A stretch of DNA of 6,634 nt from Deltaproteobacteria bacterium (lineage in GTDB: Bacteria; Desulfobacterota; Syntrophia; Syntrophales; Smithellaceae). Under the pieces are notes generated by a model. That model did not search any database and was not told the DNA's origin. It saw only the letters and a program-made list of their open reading frames with translations. Position numbers and translations under genes: made by a program. Numbering within the stretch: the stretch's first letter is position 1; every line of letters starts with the position of its first letter. Location: the NCBI GenBank assembly GCA_017860985.1, contig JAGFXG010000065.1, positions 1-6,634 on the forward strand, written 5' to 3'. Positions 1 to 6,208 of the stretch are shown here, piece by piece.

Positions 1-1392
1 ACCCTCAGCCGGCATAATTTTCATAATTGTGGTTATGGTGGACGATAGGTTCTGTAGATCAACCGGCTCTGTTTCCAGCTTGATTTCCTCTGGCTTCAAC
101 CGGGGATCAATCATCGCTTTGACAGAAACCGGACTCCATGTGATTCTATGCAGGACAAGATCATCGGGCAGCCGGTTTTTTGTGGCGGCATGAACCTTCA
201 GTGTAGCGGGAACCAGCTTCGATGCGGAAATTTTGATTTTGGCCGGATTGATCTCTGCAACGGACAAATTGGACGGCGCATTGATCATGTCTTTGCTCAA
301 GACAAACTCACGTTTTTTATCAGCAATCGGTGCCAAGTCCAGTAAAAGGCGAAGCGACTTTTCATCGAGCAGGTTAAAAGCCTGCTCCGGCCCCTGAAAA
401 ATCACTTTCGCTTCCGTCTTCTGCGGTTCGTTGATCTGCCAGCCCTCCGGGATATTTTTATAATCTATGGGAACAACATAATCGCGGCGCACAATGTCCC
501 GCTGATAACCGAAAGCCACCCATAAGATACAGGCCAGCCCCACGGCGATGACCTTTTCCTTTGTGTTTTCGCGAAGCCACCGGACAACGGGCCGCGATCT
601 TGGCACAGGCGCGTTCGCGATATAGAATTTCTCCAATATCTCATTCAGGGCGGACGCGCCGGAAATCACCGTCAAAGATTCCCCCTGAGCCAGCGAGATA
701 GTGCCTCTTTCTTCGGACACCACCACGCAAAGCGCGTCCGACCGCTCCGTCAACCCCAGTGCCGCCGTGTGGCGCAGCCCGATATCCTTGTACTGATCGA
801 TGTTCACGGAAAGGGGAAGATGGCAACCGAACATCCTGATCTGGTTTTCCTTCACAACAACGGCACCGTCATGTCCCGGGGAATGAGGGTCAAAGATGCT
901 TTCCAGAAGCTGTTCACTGATCAGGCCTTTCACCGGCGTCCCGCCATTTAGGTGCCTTTCCAGCGGATCGTTGCCGGCAATGACAATCAAAGCCCCTACG
1001 CGCTTCTTTGCCAGATTCGCCGCGGTCTGGGCAATGATGCCGGCCGCTTTTTCCAGTTCCGACAAAGGCCTGGATTCTGTCCGCAAGTTGCCGAGCATCG
1101 CCAGGCGTTCGAAAAACCCGCGCAGATCCTCCTGAAAAATGACCACCAGCACAAAAAGCAGGATGCCGAAAAATCCCTGCAGTACAATAATGGTCATATA
1201 GAGCTGAAAAAATCGGGCGACCAGATAAACACCGCCCAGAAGCAGAATGCCGATGAAAACAAAACGTGACGCCCTGGTTTTAAACCACATCAGCAGCGCA
1301 AAGATCATCGCCGCAATAATCACCATATCCAGAACATCATAAACGCGAACGCTTTTTATCACTTCGGTTGCGGAGTTGACAAGATTCATCAT
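1..1392 (-). CDS. cdaA: Membrane diadenylate cyclase fused to YbbR (CdaA-CdaR fusion), C-terminus off the left edge
   Basis: The frame stays open for 464 codons from ATG at 1392 to base 1. Residues about 18-86 hold three hydrophobic segments, as in CdaA. Residues about 105-258 are a DisA_N/DAC domain, which joins two ATP into c-di-AMP: PGHDGAVVV (DGA at 175-177), HLPLS (191-195), GLRHTAALGL (205-214) and VVSEERGTIS (224-233). A fourth membrane segment (about 278-296) precedes YbbR-type repeats from about 300 to the edge (for example VPIDYKNIPEGW at 307-318). Separate CdaA and CdaR proteins are the well-known arrangement; here both are one chain, and the expected topology is kept: cyclase in the cytoplasm, YbbR outside. 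The usual third motif residue, RHR, is Thr209. The start could be 1392 or the adjacent ATG at 1389; a weak GGAAA lies 7 bases upstream. The domain assignment is firm; activity is inferred. glmM often follows such genes and may lie beyond the edge. Confidence 0.93.
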   Translation of the reverse strand, partial: MMNLVNSATEVIKSVRVYDVLDMVIIAAMIFALLMWFKTRASRFVFIGILLLGGVYLVARFFQLYMTIIVLQGFFGILLFVLVVIFQEDLRGFFERLAMLGNLRTESRPLSELEKAAGIIAQTAANLAKKRVGALIVIAGNDPLERHLNGGTPVKGLISEQLLESIFDPHSPGHDGAVVVKENQIRMFGCHLPLSVNIDQYKDIGLRHTAALGLTERSDALCVVVSEERGTISLAQGESLTVISGASALNEILEKFYIANAPVPRSRPVVRWLRENTKEKVIAVGLACILWVAFGYQRDIVRRDYVVPIDYKNIPEGWQINEPQKTEAKVIFQGPEQAFNLLDEKSLRLLLDLAPIADKKREFVLSKDMINAPSNLSVAEINPAKIKISASKLVPATLKVHAATKNRLPDDLVLHRITWSPVSVKAMIDPRLKPEEIKLETEPVDLQNLSSTITTIMKIMPAEG

Positions 1393-1478
1393 TTGTTCGT
1401 TTCCGGCTTTCCAGAAATTAATCAACCACCTCTCAGCAAGCTGAGGAGAATTAACGCTCGTCCCGCGCAAGCGGGATT
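1393..1478 (-). promoter_or_regulatory. 5' leader of the cyclase gene with two small hairpins
   Basis: If transcription starts about 7 bases after the -10 box, the leader is roughly 86 nt. It holds two perfect inverted repeats: TCCCGC/GCGGGA with a 4-base loop (1461-1476), and CTCAG/CTGAG with a 4-base loop (1432-1445; CTTG loop in the mRNA sense). Neither is followed by a run of U, so they do not look like terminators. They may stabilise the mRNA or bind a protein. The c-di-AMP (ydaO) riboswitch is much larger and its motifs were not seen. The repeats are visible in the sequence; a role is not established. Confidence 0.4.
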
Positions 1479-1484
1479 GAAGAT

Positions 1485-1514
1485 CTTATAACGATATTCT
1501 TCGGGATGTGTCAA
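1485..1514 (-). promoter_or_regulatory. Sigma70-type promoter of the cyclase gene
   Basis: On the minus strand there is a perfect -35 box TTGACA (1509-1514), an 18-base spacer, and a -10 box TATAAG (1485-1490, five of six consensus bases). It points at the cyclase start about 95 bases downstream and lies just after the hairpin that follows the acyl-CoA dehydrogenase operon, so the cyclase appears to be a separate transcription unit. Confidence 0.72.
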
Positions 1515-1540
1515 GCATGATTGGCCATTTGATGAATGAG

Positions 1541-1585
1541 CGGCTGACGGATCTCATGGAGGATCCCGTCAGCCGTTATTATTTT
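1541..1585. terminator. Strong hairpin between the dehydrogenase operon and the cyclase gene
   Basis: A 10-bp perfect inverted repeat CGGCTGACGG (1541-1550) / CCGTCAGCCG (1566-1575) extends by about three more pairs past one bulged G and closes an 8-base loop. It starts about 30 bases after the stop of the 416-residue dehydrogenase, where its terminator would be expected. The T-rich tail TTATTATTTT (1576-1585) is on the plus-strand side; on the minus strand only CTCATTCATC follows. It may work in both directions or be a 3'-end stabiliser. The structure is certain, the direction is not. Confidence 0.5.
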
Positions 1586-1604
1586 GAACATTCAAGAGGG
1601 TTGC

Positions 1605-2855
1605 TTATTCGTATATCTTCTCTTCCTCCGCAAAGGCTTCCGCGGCATCGGCTTCGAAATCTCTCATTTTGGCCTCTGCCCTTGCCTTCTTCTGCTCGCG
1701 ATACCACTCATGGGCGATGATCATCGACATGACCTCGCTCGTCCCCGTCCAGATGGAAGCCAGACGGACATCCCGGTAGATGCGTTCGATGGGAAAGACA
1801 TTCGTGTAGCCGATGCCGCCGACCACCTGCATCGAGTTGTGGACGATCTTCTGGCAGGATTCGGTGATAAATTTTTTAGATTCGGAGATCATCCGTCTGA
1901 CACGGTCGATGTTCATCCCCGAATCAATGGCTTTGCACGTCGTGTAGCCCAGGGAACGGGCGGCATCGAGAAGCATGGCCCCCTCCGCAACCTGAAAGCT
2001 CACCCCCTGGAAGGTGTTGATGGGCAAACCGAATGCCTTGCGGCGGGTCGTGTAGTGCGTCGCAATTTCGAGAGCGACACGGGCCGAGCCGATCGTCATG
2101 ATTGCCGTTCCCAGTCTTTCGGGAACCATCATGGTGTTAAAGACATGATAGGCCCCGTTGACGGCTCCCAGAACATTTTCTTTGGGCACTTTCACGTCCT
2201 TGAAGACGAGGCGTGCCGTACCGCCACCACGGCAACCCATGAGATTGTATAGATACTTTGTGTCAACGCCGGGCCCGCGATCAACGATGAATGCGGTAAT
2301 GGCATTCTGCGGCTTCACACCCGGATCAAAATTTGTCCGGGCATAGACGAGAAAATAATCCGCCCCCTCGCCGCCGACAATGAATCGCTTCTGACCGTTT
2401 AAGAGAAAGTAATCACCGTGATCTTCCGCCTTCGTTGTTGCGCCGAAGAAATCAGATCCCCCGCGGGGTTCCGTGAGGCACTCGGCGGCAAAGATATCGC
2501 CTTTGAGGAGTGGCCTCACATACTTTTCCTTTTGCGCATCCGTTCCATGCTGGATGATCGCGTCGCAGACCAGCTCCGCCCCGACGCCGAAGACACAGGC
2601 AAACTCGTATCCGAGGGTACCGATCTCCTCAAGCATTGCCCCTGTCGTCACCCAGTCCATGCCCCGTCCCCCCCACTCTTTGGGGTAACGGCAGCCGAAG
2701 AGATTCCGGCGGCCCGCCTCCCGGAGAAATTCCTTGGGAAACTTGATTTTGTCCGCATCCATGTCGAGGACCATTTCCCGGGGGACCCACTTCACAAAAT
2801 CCCTTGCCTCGTCACGCAATTTGATCTGCTCTTTTGTCAATAAATAGTCGAACAT
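1605..2855 (-). CDS. Acyl-CoA dehydrogenase, isovaleryl-CoA/long-chain type active site
   Basis: A 416-residue flavoprotein that should oxidise an acyl-CoA to the 2,3-enoyl-CoA and pass electrons to ETF. The N-terminal helical domain begins at TKEQIKLRDEARDF (7-20). The FAD-contact segment is CLTEPRGGSDF (126-136), followed by NGQKRFI (153-159) and the beta domain ending near VFKDVKVP (217-224). The C-terminal helices include RRKAFG (271-276), VVGGIGYTN (344-352) and RDVRLASIW (361-369). The usual catalytic Glu before GTSE is Thr370; Glu246 in VPERLG aligns without gaps, as recalled from the human enzyme, with the catalytic Glu254 of isovaleryl-CoA dehydrogenase, so the base is probably there. 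A charged tail of about 30 residues follows the core. The start is fixed by AAGGAGG 4 bases upstream. It is the second gene of the operon, 103 bases after the AidB-like gene. The substrate is unknown; a branched, cyclic or longer acyl-CoA is plausible. Confidence 0.93.
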   Translation of the reverse strand: MFDYLLTKEQIKLRDEARDFVKWVPREMVLDMDADKIKFPKEFLREAGRRNLFGCRYPKEWGGRGMDWVTTGAMLEEIGTLGYEFACVFGVGAELVCDAIIQHGTDAQKEKYVRPLLKGDIFAAECLTEPRGGSDFFGATTKAEDHGDYFLLNGQKRFIVGGEGADYFLVYARTNFDPGVKPQNAITAFIVDRGPGVDTKYLYNLMGCRGGGTARLVFKDVKVPKENVLGAVNGAYHVFNTMMVPERLGTAIMTIGSARVALEIATHYTTRRKAFGLPINTFQGVSFQVAEGAMLLDAARSLGYTTCKAIDSGMNIDRVRRMISESKKFITESCQKIVHNSMQVVGGIGYTNVFPIERIYRDVRLASIWTGTSEVMSMIIAHEWYREQKKARAEAKMRDFEADAAEAFAEEEKIYE

Positions 2856-2859
2856 AAAG

Positions 2860-2866
2860 CCTCCTT
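2860..2866 (-). promoter_or_regulatory. Ribosome binding site of the 416-residue dehydrogenase
   Basis: AAGGAGG on the minus strand, 4 bases before ATG at 2855. It is close to the ideal Shine-Dalgarno sequence and decides the start codon. Confidence 0.85.
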
Positions 2867-2903
2867 GCCTTGCTCACTCTTCAAACAATTTATTTTCATA
2901 ATC

Positions 2904-2926
2904 CTGCCCATTCTCGAACAGGGCAG
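2904..2926. repeat. Inverted repeat in the gap between the two dehydrogenase genes
   Basis: CTGCCC (2904-2909) and GGGCAG (2921-2926) form a 6-bp stem with an 11-base loop in the 103-base gap. In the mRNA sense it is followed by GATTATGAAAAT rather than a U run, so it is not a convincing terminator. It could mark a processing site or lower expression of the second gene. The remaining gap holds only the ribosome binding site. Confidence 0.35.
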
Positions 2927-2958
2927 CGTTTACGTTTCACTTTATCATCTTTTTCGGT

Positions 2959-4551
2959 TTAATTTTCCACCTCTTTCAGGGCAAGATCCTGATAGGCATG
3001 GAAAAACGTATGGCAGAATGCGTCCCAGCGTCTACAGATATCGATGGTTACATCGTCCATCTGAAATAAATGAGGATGCGCAATGATGGTCTTGATTTCC
3101 ACCGCCAGTTCGTCAATCAGCGATTGATCCAGCCCCGCGAGAACATCGGCGACAAACTCATCAGGTGGATACCAGGCGGCCGCCTGCTGCAAGTCCCGAT
3201 GAATCTGAGTCAAAAGAACATTGCGGGGGCCTTCCCACAATTCGTTGATGGCCGAATCCCTGTACAGGCGCGGCAGTGAGGAGAAATCCTCCATGACGCC
3301 GTGGCCTCCAAATATCGACATGGCTTCCCGGATCACATCAGTGCAGTTCCATGAGGCGGCAATCTTCTGTAGCATAATCATTTCCCGGATGTTGAAACGG
3401 TTCCTGCGCGCCGAAAGCGGCTCGTCGCCGCCCTTGATGCCTTTAAAACCACCTTCAAGGGTCAGAAAGTCTCGGTACAGCTTGAAGGCGCCGGCGATGG
3501 TCCTCTGTGTCGTCCTCTTGATTCTGGAGAGCTGGACAGCCACAAGAGGAAACCGGCCGATCGGCAATTCAAAGGCTGTCCGGAATGACGCATATTTTTC
3601 TGCCTCCCGCACAGCCCGCATCATAAATGCGGCGGCAGAAAGTCCCACCGTTAACCGGGAATAAGTCAACACAATGCCGACCACGTTGGCTACGCCCTTG
3701 TCCAGAGGTCCCACCGGATAACCAACCGCGCCGTTGAAGGTCAGTTCGCCTGTGGTCAGTTCGCTGGTGCCCAGCTTCCACTTGATCCGGTCAATCGTGT
3801 AGCCGTTGCGGACTTCCTTCTCTTTGTTACCCGGCAACCACGACGGCACGACAAACAGGCCCACCTTCTCCGACCCTACAGGCTTGGCCGTCACCACGGC
3901 ATACTCTGCGTGCGTGGCGGAGCAGAAGAATTTTGTCCCGTATAGCTTCCATACACCGTCTTCATTTACAGCTTCCAGAACATTGGACGGCACATCCGAT
4001 CCCCCCTGGATTTCGGAGAGATACTGGGCCCCGATGGCGAAATCGCCGTCAATGCCTTCCTTACAGTGCCGAAGGATTGCTTTTGTTTCCGGAGTGTCGG
4101 CGTATTTTTCCAGGAGCATCACCAGACCTTCCGTACAGGTAATGGGGCACGCCACGCAGGCCTCGCCGTTCTGGTAGATCAGAAACATTTTGATCAGCTT
4201 CACCCAGGGCGGCGTCTTGTCAGCAAAAAACGCCTCGGAAAAAATTTCCCGCTCCATGATTTCCGTATCCAGCGGACGGCAGATCCGATCGATGCGGTTG
4301 TGGTGGCCGTCATAATGCAGCATGAATGGACGAAGCTCCGGACGGGCGATGCGGTCGGCCATATCCCGCCAACGGAAAGACGCTTTGGCGGAAACGGCAC
4401 GCGCTTCCGCGTCAACCTGCTCCCAAATCTCACCTGTAAAATGCCGCACCACTTTCTGAATAAACGGATCATCACGATAGTAATCGACACTCTGGCGCCA
4501 CGCCAGGAATTCATTAAAGTTATAGGGATTATTTCTATCTGCAAAAGACAT
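2959..4551 (-). CDS. AidB-like acyl-CoA dehydrogenase
   Basis: A 530-residue member of the acyl-CoA dehydrogenase superfamily, long because of extra N- and C-terminal parts as in the AidB branch. Seen in order: a helical N-terminal region; ITCTEGLVMLLEKYADTPE (137-155); the flavin segment GAQYLSEIQGGSDV (174-187); LYGTKFFCSAT (203-213); the beta domain to about 275; then SIFGGHGVMEDFSSLPRLYR (412-431) and NELWEGPRNVLL (436-447). Glu440 in WEGP sits at the canonical catalytic position. About 80 further residues follow, to VEN. E. coli AidB has matching segments (QGGSDV, FGG.G, PRLYR, WEG) and is linked to alkylation damage; beside a second dehydrogenase and a TetR gene, a metabolic role is more likely here. 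The start is ATG 4551, with GAGGAGG 5 bases upstream; an in-frame ATG at 4605 lacks a site. It is the first gene of the operon, with a leader of about 113 nt. The substrate is not deducible. Confidence 0.92.
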   Translation of the reverse strand: MSFADRNNPYNFNEFLAWRQSVDYYRDDPFIQKVVRHFTGEIWEQVDAEARAVSAKASFRWRDMADRIARPELRPFMLHYDGHHNRIDRICRPLDTEIMEREIFSEAFFADKTPPWVKLIKMFLIYQNGEACVACPITCTEGLVMLLEKYADTPETKAILRHCKEGIDGDFAIGAQYLSEIQGGSDVPSNVLEAVNEDGVWKLYGTKFFCSATHAEYAVVTAKPVGSEKVGLFVVPSWLPGNKEKEVRNGYTIDRIKWKLGTSELTTGELTFNGAVGYPVGPLDKGVANVVGIVLTYSRLTVGLSAAAFMMRAVREAEKYASFRTAFELPIGRFPLVAVQLSRIKRTTQRTIAGAFKLYRDFLTLEGGFKGIKGGDEPLSARRNRFNIREMIMLQKIAASWNCTDVIREAMSIFGGHGVMEDFSSLPRLYRDSAINELWEGPRNVLLTQIHRDLQQAAAWYPPDEFVADVLAGLDQSLIDELAVEIKTIIAHPHLFQMDDVTIDICRRWDAFCHTFFHAYQDLALKEVEN

Positions 4552-4556
4552 AAGAA

Positions 4557-4563
4557 CCTCCTC
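4557..4563 (-). promoter_or_regulatory. Ribosome binding site of the AidB-like gene
   Basis: GAGGAGG on the minus strand, 5 bases before ATG at 4551. It supports this start over the in-frame ATG at 4605, which would add 18 residues and has no such site. Confidence 0.88.
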
Positions 4564-4657
4564 GGATAAGCTGTAAAACACAATTCTTTTCAACCACCGC
4601 CACATTATCGGGAGGGCTCCCCAAACCGGACGGCCCGTAAAATGGCTTGACGAAACT

Positions 4658-4672
4658 GTAACCAGCGGTTAC
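4658..4672. promoter_or_regulatory. Operator 1, inverted repeat over the -10/start site
   Basis: GTAACC-AGC-GGTTAC is a perfect 6-3-6 palindrome. It covers the expected transcription start (about 4664) and touches the -10 box of the minus-strand promoter. Its size, symmetry and place beside the tetR gene fit a binding site for that repressor. Binding itself is inferred. Confidence 0.72.
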
Positions 4673-4699
4673 TATACAAACCAATGGTTACATAGTCAA
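4671..4699 (-). promoter_or_regulatory. Sigma70-type promoter of the acyl-CoA dehydrogenase operon
   Basis: On the minus strand TTGACT (4694-4699) and TATAGT (4671-4676) are separated by exactly 17 bases, each five of six consensus bases. It reads into the AidB-like gene. Operator 2 fills the spacer and operator 1 covers the start site, so a bound repressor would block RNA polymerase directly. Confidence 0.75.
4677..4691. promoter_or_regulatory. Operator 2, inverted repeat between -35 and -10
   Basis: CAAACC-AAT-GGTTAC repeats the operator 1 pattern: the right half GGTTAC is identical and the left half matches in four of six bases. Its centre (4684) is 19 bp from that of operator 1 (4665), close to two helical turns, so two dimers could bind the same face of the DNA. 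Confidence 0.65.
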
Positions 4700-4700
4700 G

Positions 4701-4729
4701 TTTTTTTCACCATCGGAATAATTTATGAT
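4701..4729 (+). promoter_or_regulatory. Possible weak promoter of tetR
   Basis: TATGAT (4724-4729) could be a -10 box, with only a T run (TTTTTT, 4701-4706) 17 bases upstream in place of a -35 box. It would start transcription very near the first ATG. This is the best plus-strand candidate in the gap but it is poor. It lies beside, not under, operator 2, so autoregulation is possible but not evident. Confidence 0.25.
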
Positions 4730-4734
4730 ATGAG

Positions 4735-5373
4735 ATGTCCCCTATGAAGCACAAGAGCACGAAACAGAACAAGGCATTTGCTGATCTCAAGAGTGAGGCA
4801 AGACTTGCCCGCCAGACAGTTATTATACAGGCTGCCCAGCGCGTTTTTGCCGTCAAGCCATTCAACAAAGTCAGCATCCGCGATATTGCCCGGGAAGCGG
4901 GAATTTCCCATGCCACCATCTACCGGTATTTCCCGGATCAGCAGTCGCTATTCGTGGAAGCGTTTCTGCAGGGAGCCGGAGAAATAACGGATACGCTGAA
5001 AAATCTGATCGAAAAGTCAAAAACCCCTGATCTCTTAAAGATCAGCAATGCCTATATGACATATCTTATGGATAACGATCAGTACTTCAGGATGATGACC
5101 CACTTCATGCTTGACGGTTCGCTTTCGGCAGAAAAAATTGAAAAACTAAACGAGGCGGAAAGGAGAATTTTCGATCAGCTTGACCGGTTGTTCAACAATA
5201 TGAAAAGGACCGGACCGGTTCGCCCATTGTCCCATGCTTTCTTCGCGGCTTTAAACGGAGTGCTCATCACATTCAGGAACTATCCGGGACGATCGCCCAA
5301 AGCAGTCCGCCGGCACATGCTGAATATCGCTGAGGTCATCGCCCGGAGTTTCAGCTCCGACCTTTCGCAGTAA
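4735..5373 (+). CDS. TetR-family transcriptional repressor
   Basis: A 212-residue protein of normal TetR length. The N-terminal DNA-binding domain spans about 26-76: IIQAAQRVFAV (30-40), then the helix-turn-helix VSIRDIAREAGISHATIYRY (46-65), with FPDQQSLFVEAF after it. The rest is helical and variable, as expected for a ligand-binding and dimer domain. It is divergent from the acyl-CoA dehydrogenase operon, whose promoter carries two matching inverted repeats, so it most likely represses that operon and lets go on binding an acyl-CoA or related ligand; target and ligand are inferred. Translation may begin at 4735 or at the second ATG, 4744 (MKHKSTK); neither has a good ribosome binding site, and 4744 has the better spacing from a GAG. 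It ends 14 bases before the convergent DUF1460 gene. Confidence 0.93.
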   Translation: MSPMKHKSTKQNKAFADLKSEARLARQTVIIQAAQRVFAVKPFNKVSIRDIAREAGISHATIYRYFPDQQSLFVEAFLQGAGEITDTLKNLIEKSKTPDLLKISNAYMTYLMDNDQYFRMMTHFMLDGSLSAEKIEKLNEAERRIFDQLDRLFNNMKRTGPVRPLSHAFFAALNGVLITFRNYPGRSPKAVRRHMLNIAEVIARSFSSDLSQ

Positions 5374-5387
5374 AAAAAGGAATCTGT

Positions 5388-6167
5388 TTACACCCGGCAA
5401 GATCTTGCCACAATGATGCCGGTAAAATTTTTATTTGACTTCAGGTAAGCCGTGAGGCTTATCTTCGAAATGACCACCGCGCCTTCTTTGCTGGATGCAT
5501 GCAAAATCCGCAGGGACTTTCCCTGCCGGACGGCAAAGCCTGCGTGAGCAACATCCAATCCTTCCTTGCCGGACGCAAAGGCGATGATGTCACCGCTTTG
5601 AATTTTGGTTTTTATCGCATTGACCGTGTTTTTGCTTATAATATAAAATGTTTTGCGGGAAAGATTTTTTTCAATCGGCCGTATTCTGTCGACCATGGCA
5701 GGGTTTTTCAGCGCGGCATACAGATCGCTGTGCGACGTCATGAAATTGATTTTTTTGCGGACGGGTTTGCCTTTCAGATCGTTTGAGATATCCTTCAACA
5801 CTTTCTTCTTTTCGTTGTCCCGAAGCCAGTCGGTGAAATAATGCAGACGCGATTCATAGCCGTCTATTTTCCCCTGACGGTAACGGATGTATTTTATTCT
5901 CTTTTGCAATTCAGCAGGCAACAGCTTCCCGGACGCGGCACATCCGGCAAGCGCCAAAACCGTTTCCACAAAGGTAAAACAATCAAATTCAGCCAGGTTA
6001 ACGACCAGTTTCTCCCTGCCCGGCACATCCAGCGTGCAGGCACGATAAGGTGCCCCCAGAAAAAAACGCCCGATTTCAATAATCAACTCACCCGGGAACA
6101 AATCCTGTTCCATCGTGAATTGCCAAAGTTCTTTTTCTTCAGAATAATATATTTCCGTTTCCATCAT
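5388..6167 (-). CDS. DUF1460 family NlpC/P60-like cysteine hydrolase
   Basis: A 259-residue protein matching the DUF1460 (Pfam PF07313) pattern: FDCFTFVETVLALA (61-74) with the probable nucleophile Cys63; RLHYFTDW (107-114); KDISNDLKGK (125-134); INFMTSHSDLY (140-150); SGDIIAF (191-197); GLDVAHAGFAV (203-213) with probable catalytic His208; ILHASSKEGAVVIS (221-234); and YLKSNKNFTGIIVAR (241-255). The family shares the NlpC/P60 papain-like fold and is thought to cut cell-wall peptides or amides; this reaction is not proven here. The start at 6167 (or 6164) is fixed by an in-frame stop two codons upstream, with AGGG 6 bases before the ATG. The resulting N-terminus is polar and shows no signal peptide or membrane segment, which is odd for a wall-acting enzyme. 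It follows threonine synthase by 41 bases, probably in one operon, and converges with tetR. Confidence 0.87.
   Translation of the reverse strand: MMETEIYYSEEKELWQFTMEQDLFPGELIIEIGRFFLGAPYRACTLDVPGREKLVVNLAEFDCFTFVETVLALAGCAASGKLLPAELQKRIKYIRYRQGKIDGYESRLHYFTDWLRDNEKKKVLKDISNDLKGKPVRKKINFMTSHSDLYAALKNPAMVDRIRPIEKNLSRKTFYIISKNTVNAIKTKIQSGDIIAFASGKEGLDVAHAGFAVRQGKSLRILHASSKEGAVVISKISLTAYLKSNKNFTGIIVARSCRV
5394..5437 (+). terminator. Possible tetR terminator inside the convergent gene's 3' end
   Basis: CCGGCA (5394-5399) pairs with TGCCGG (5417-5422), followed by TAAAATTTTTATTTG. It lies about 20 bases past the tetR stop. A competing palindrome, GGCAAGATCTTGCC (5396-5409), overlaps the left arm, so only one hairpin can form at a time. 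It lies within DUF1460 coding sequence, so chance is possible. Confidence 0.3.
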
Positions 6168-6208
6168 CCATCACCCTGACCTTTCGAAAAAATGAAATTG
6201 TGAATATT

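Noticed and set aside
1393..1478. c-di-AMP (ydaO-type) riboswitch in the cyclase leader
   Set aside because: The leader is too short and the hairpins are simple; none of the riboswitch motifs are visible.
1584..2252. A 222-codon plus-strand open frame opposite the 416-residue dehydrogenase
   Set aside because: It lies entirely antisense to a clear dehydrogenase, has no recognisable domain or ribosome binding site, and its composition is what a reversed coding strand gives.
2959..4551. DNA alkylation-repair role (AidB) for the 530-residue protein
   Set aside because: Similarity is to the AidB branch of the superfamily, but the operon partner and regulator point to acyl-CoA metabolism and nothing here indicates DNA binding.
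4066..4569. A 167-codon plus-strand open frame opposite the AidB-like gene
   Set aside because: It is a shadow of the well-supported minus-strand gene, without motifs or a translation signal.
4552..4605. Longer start for the AidB-like protein (18 extra residues)
   Set aside because: The upstream ATG has no ribosome binding site, while ATG 4551 has GAGGAGG at ideal spacing.
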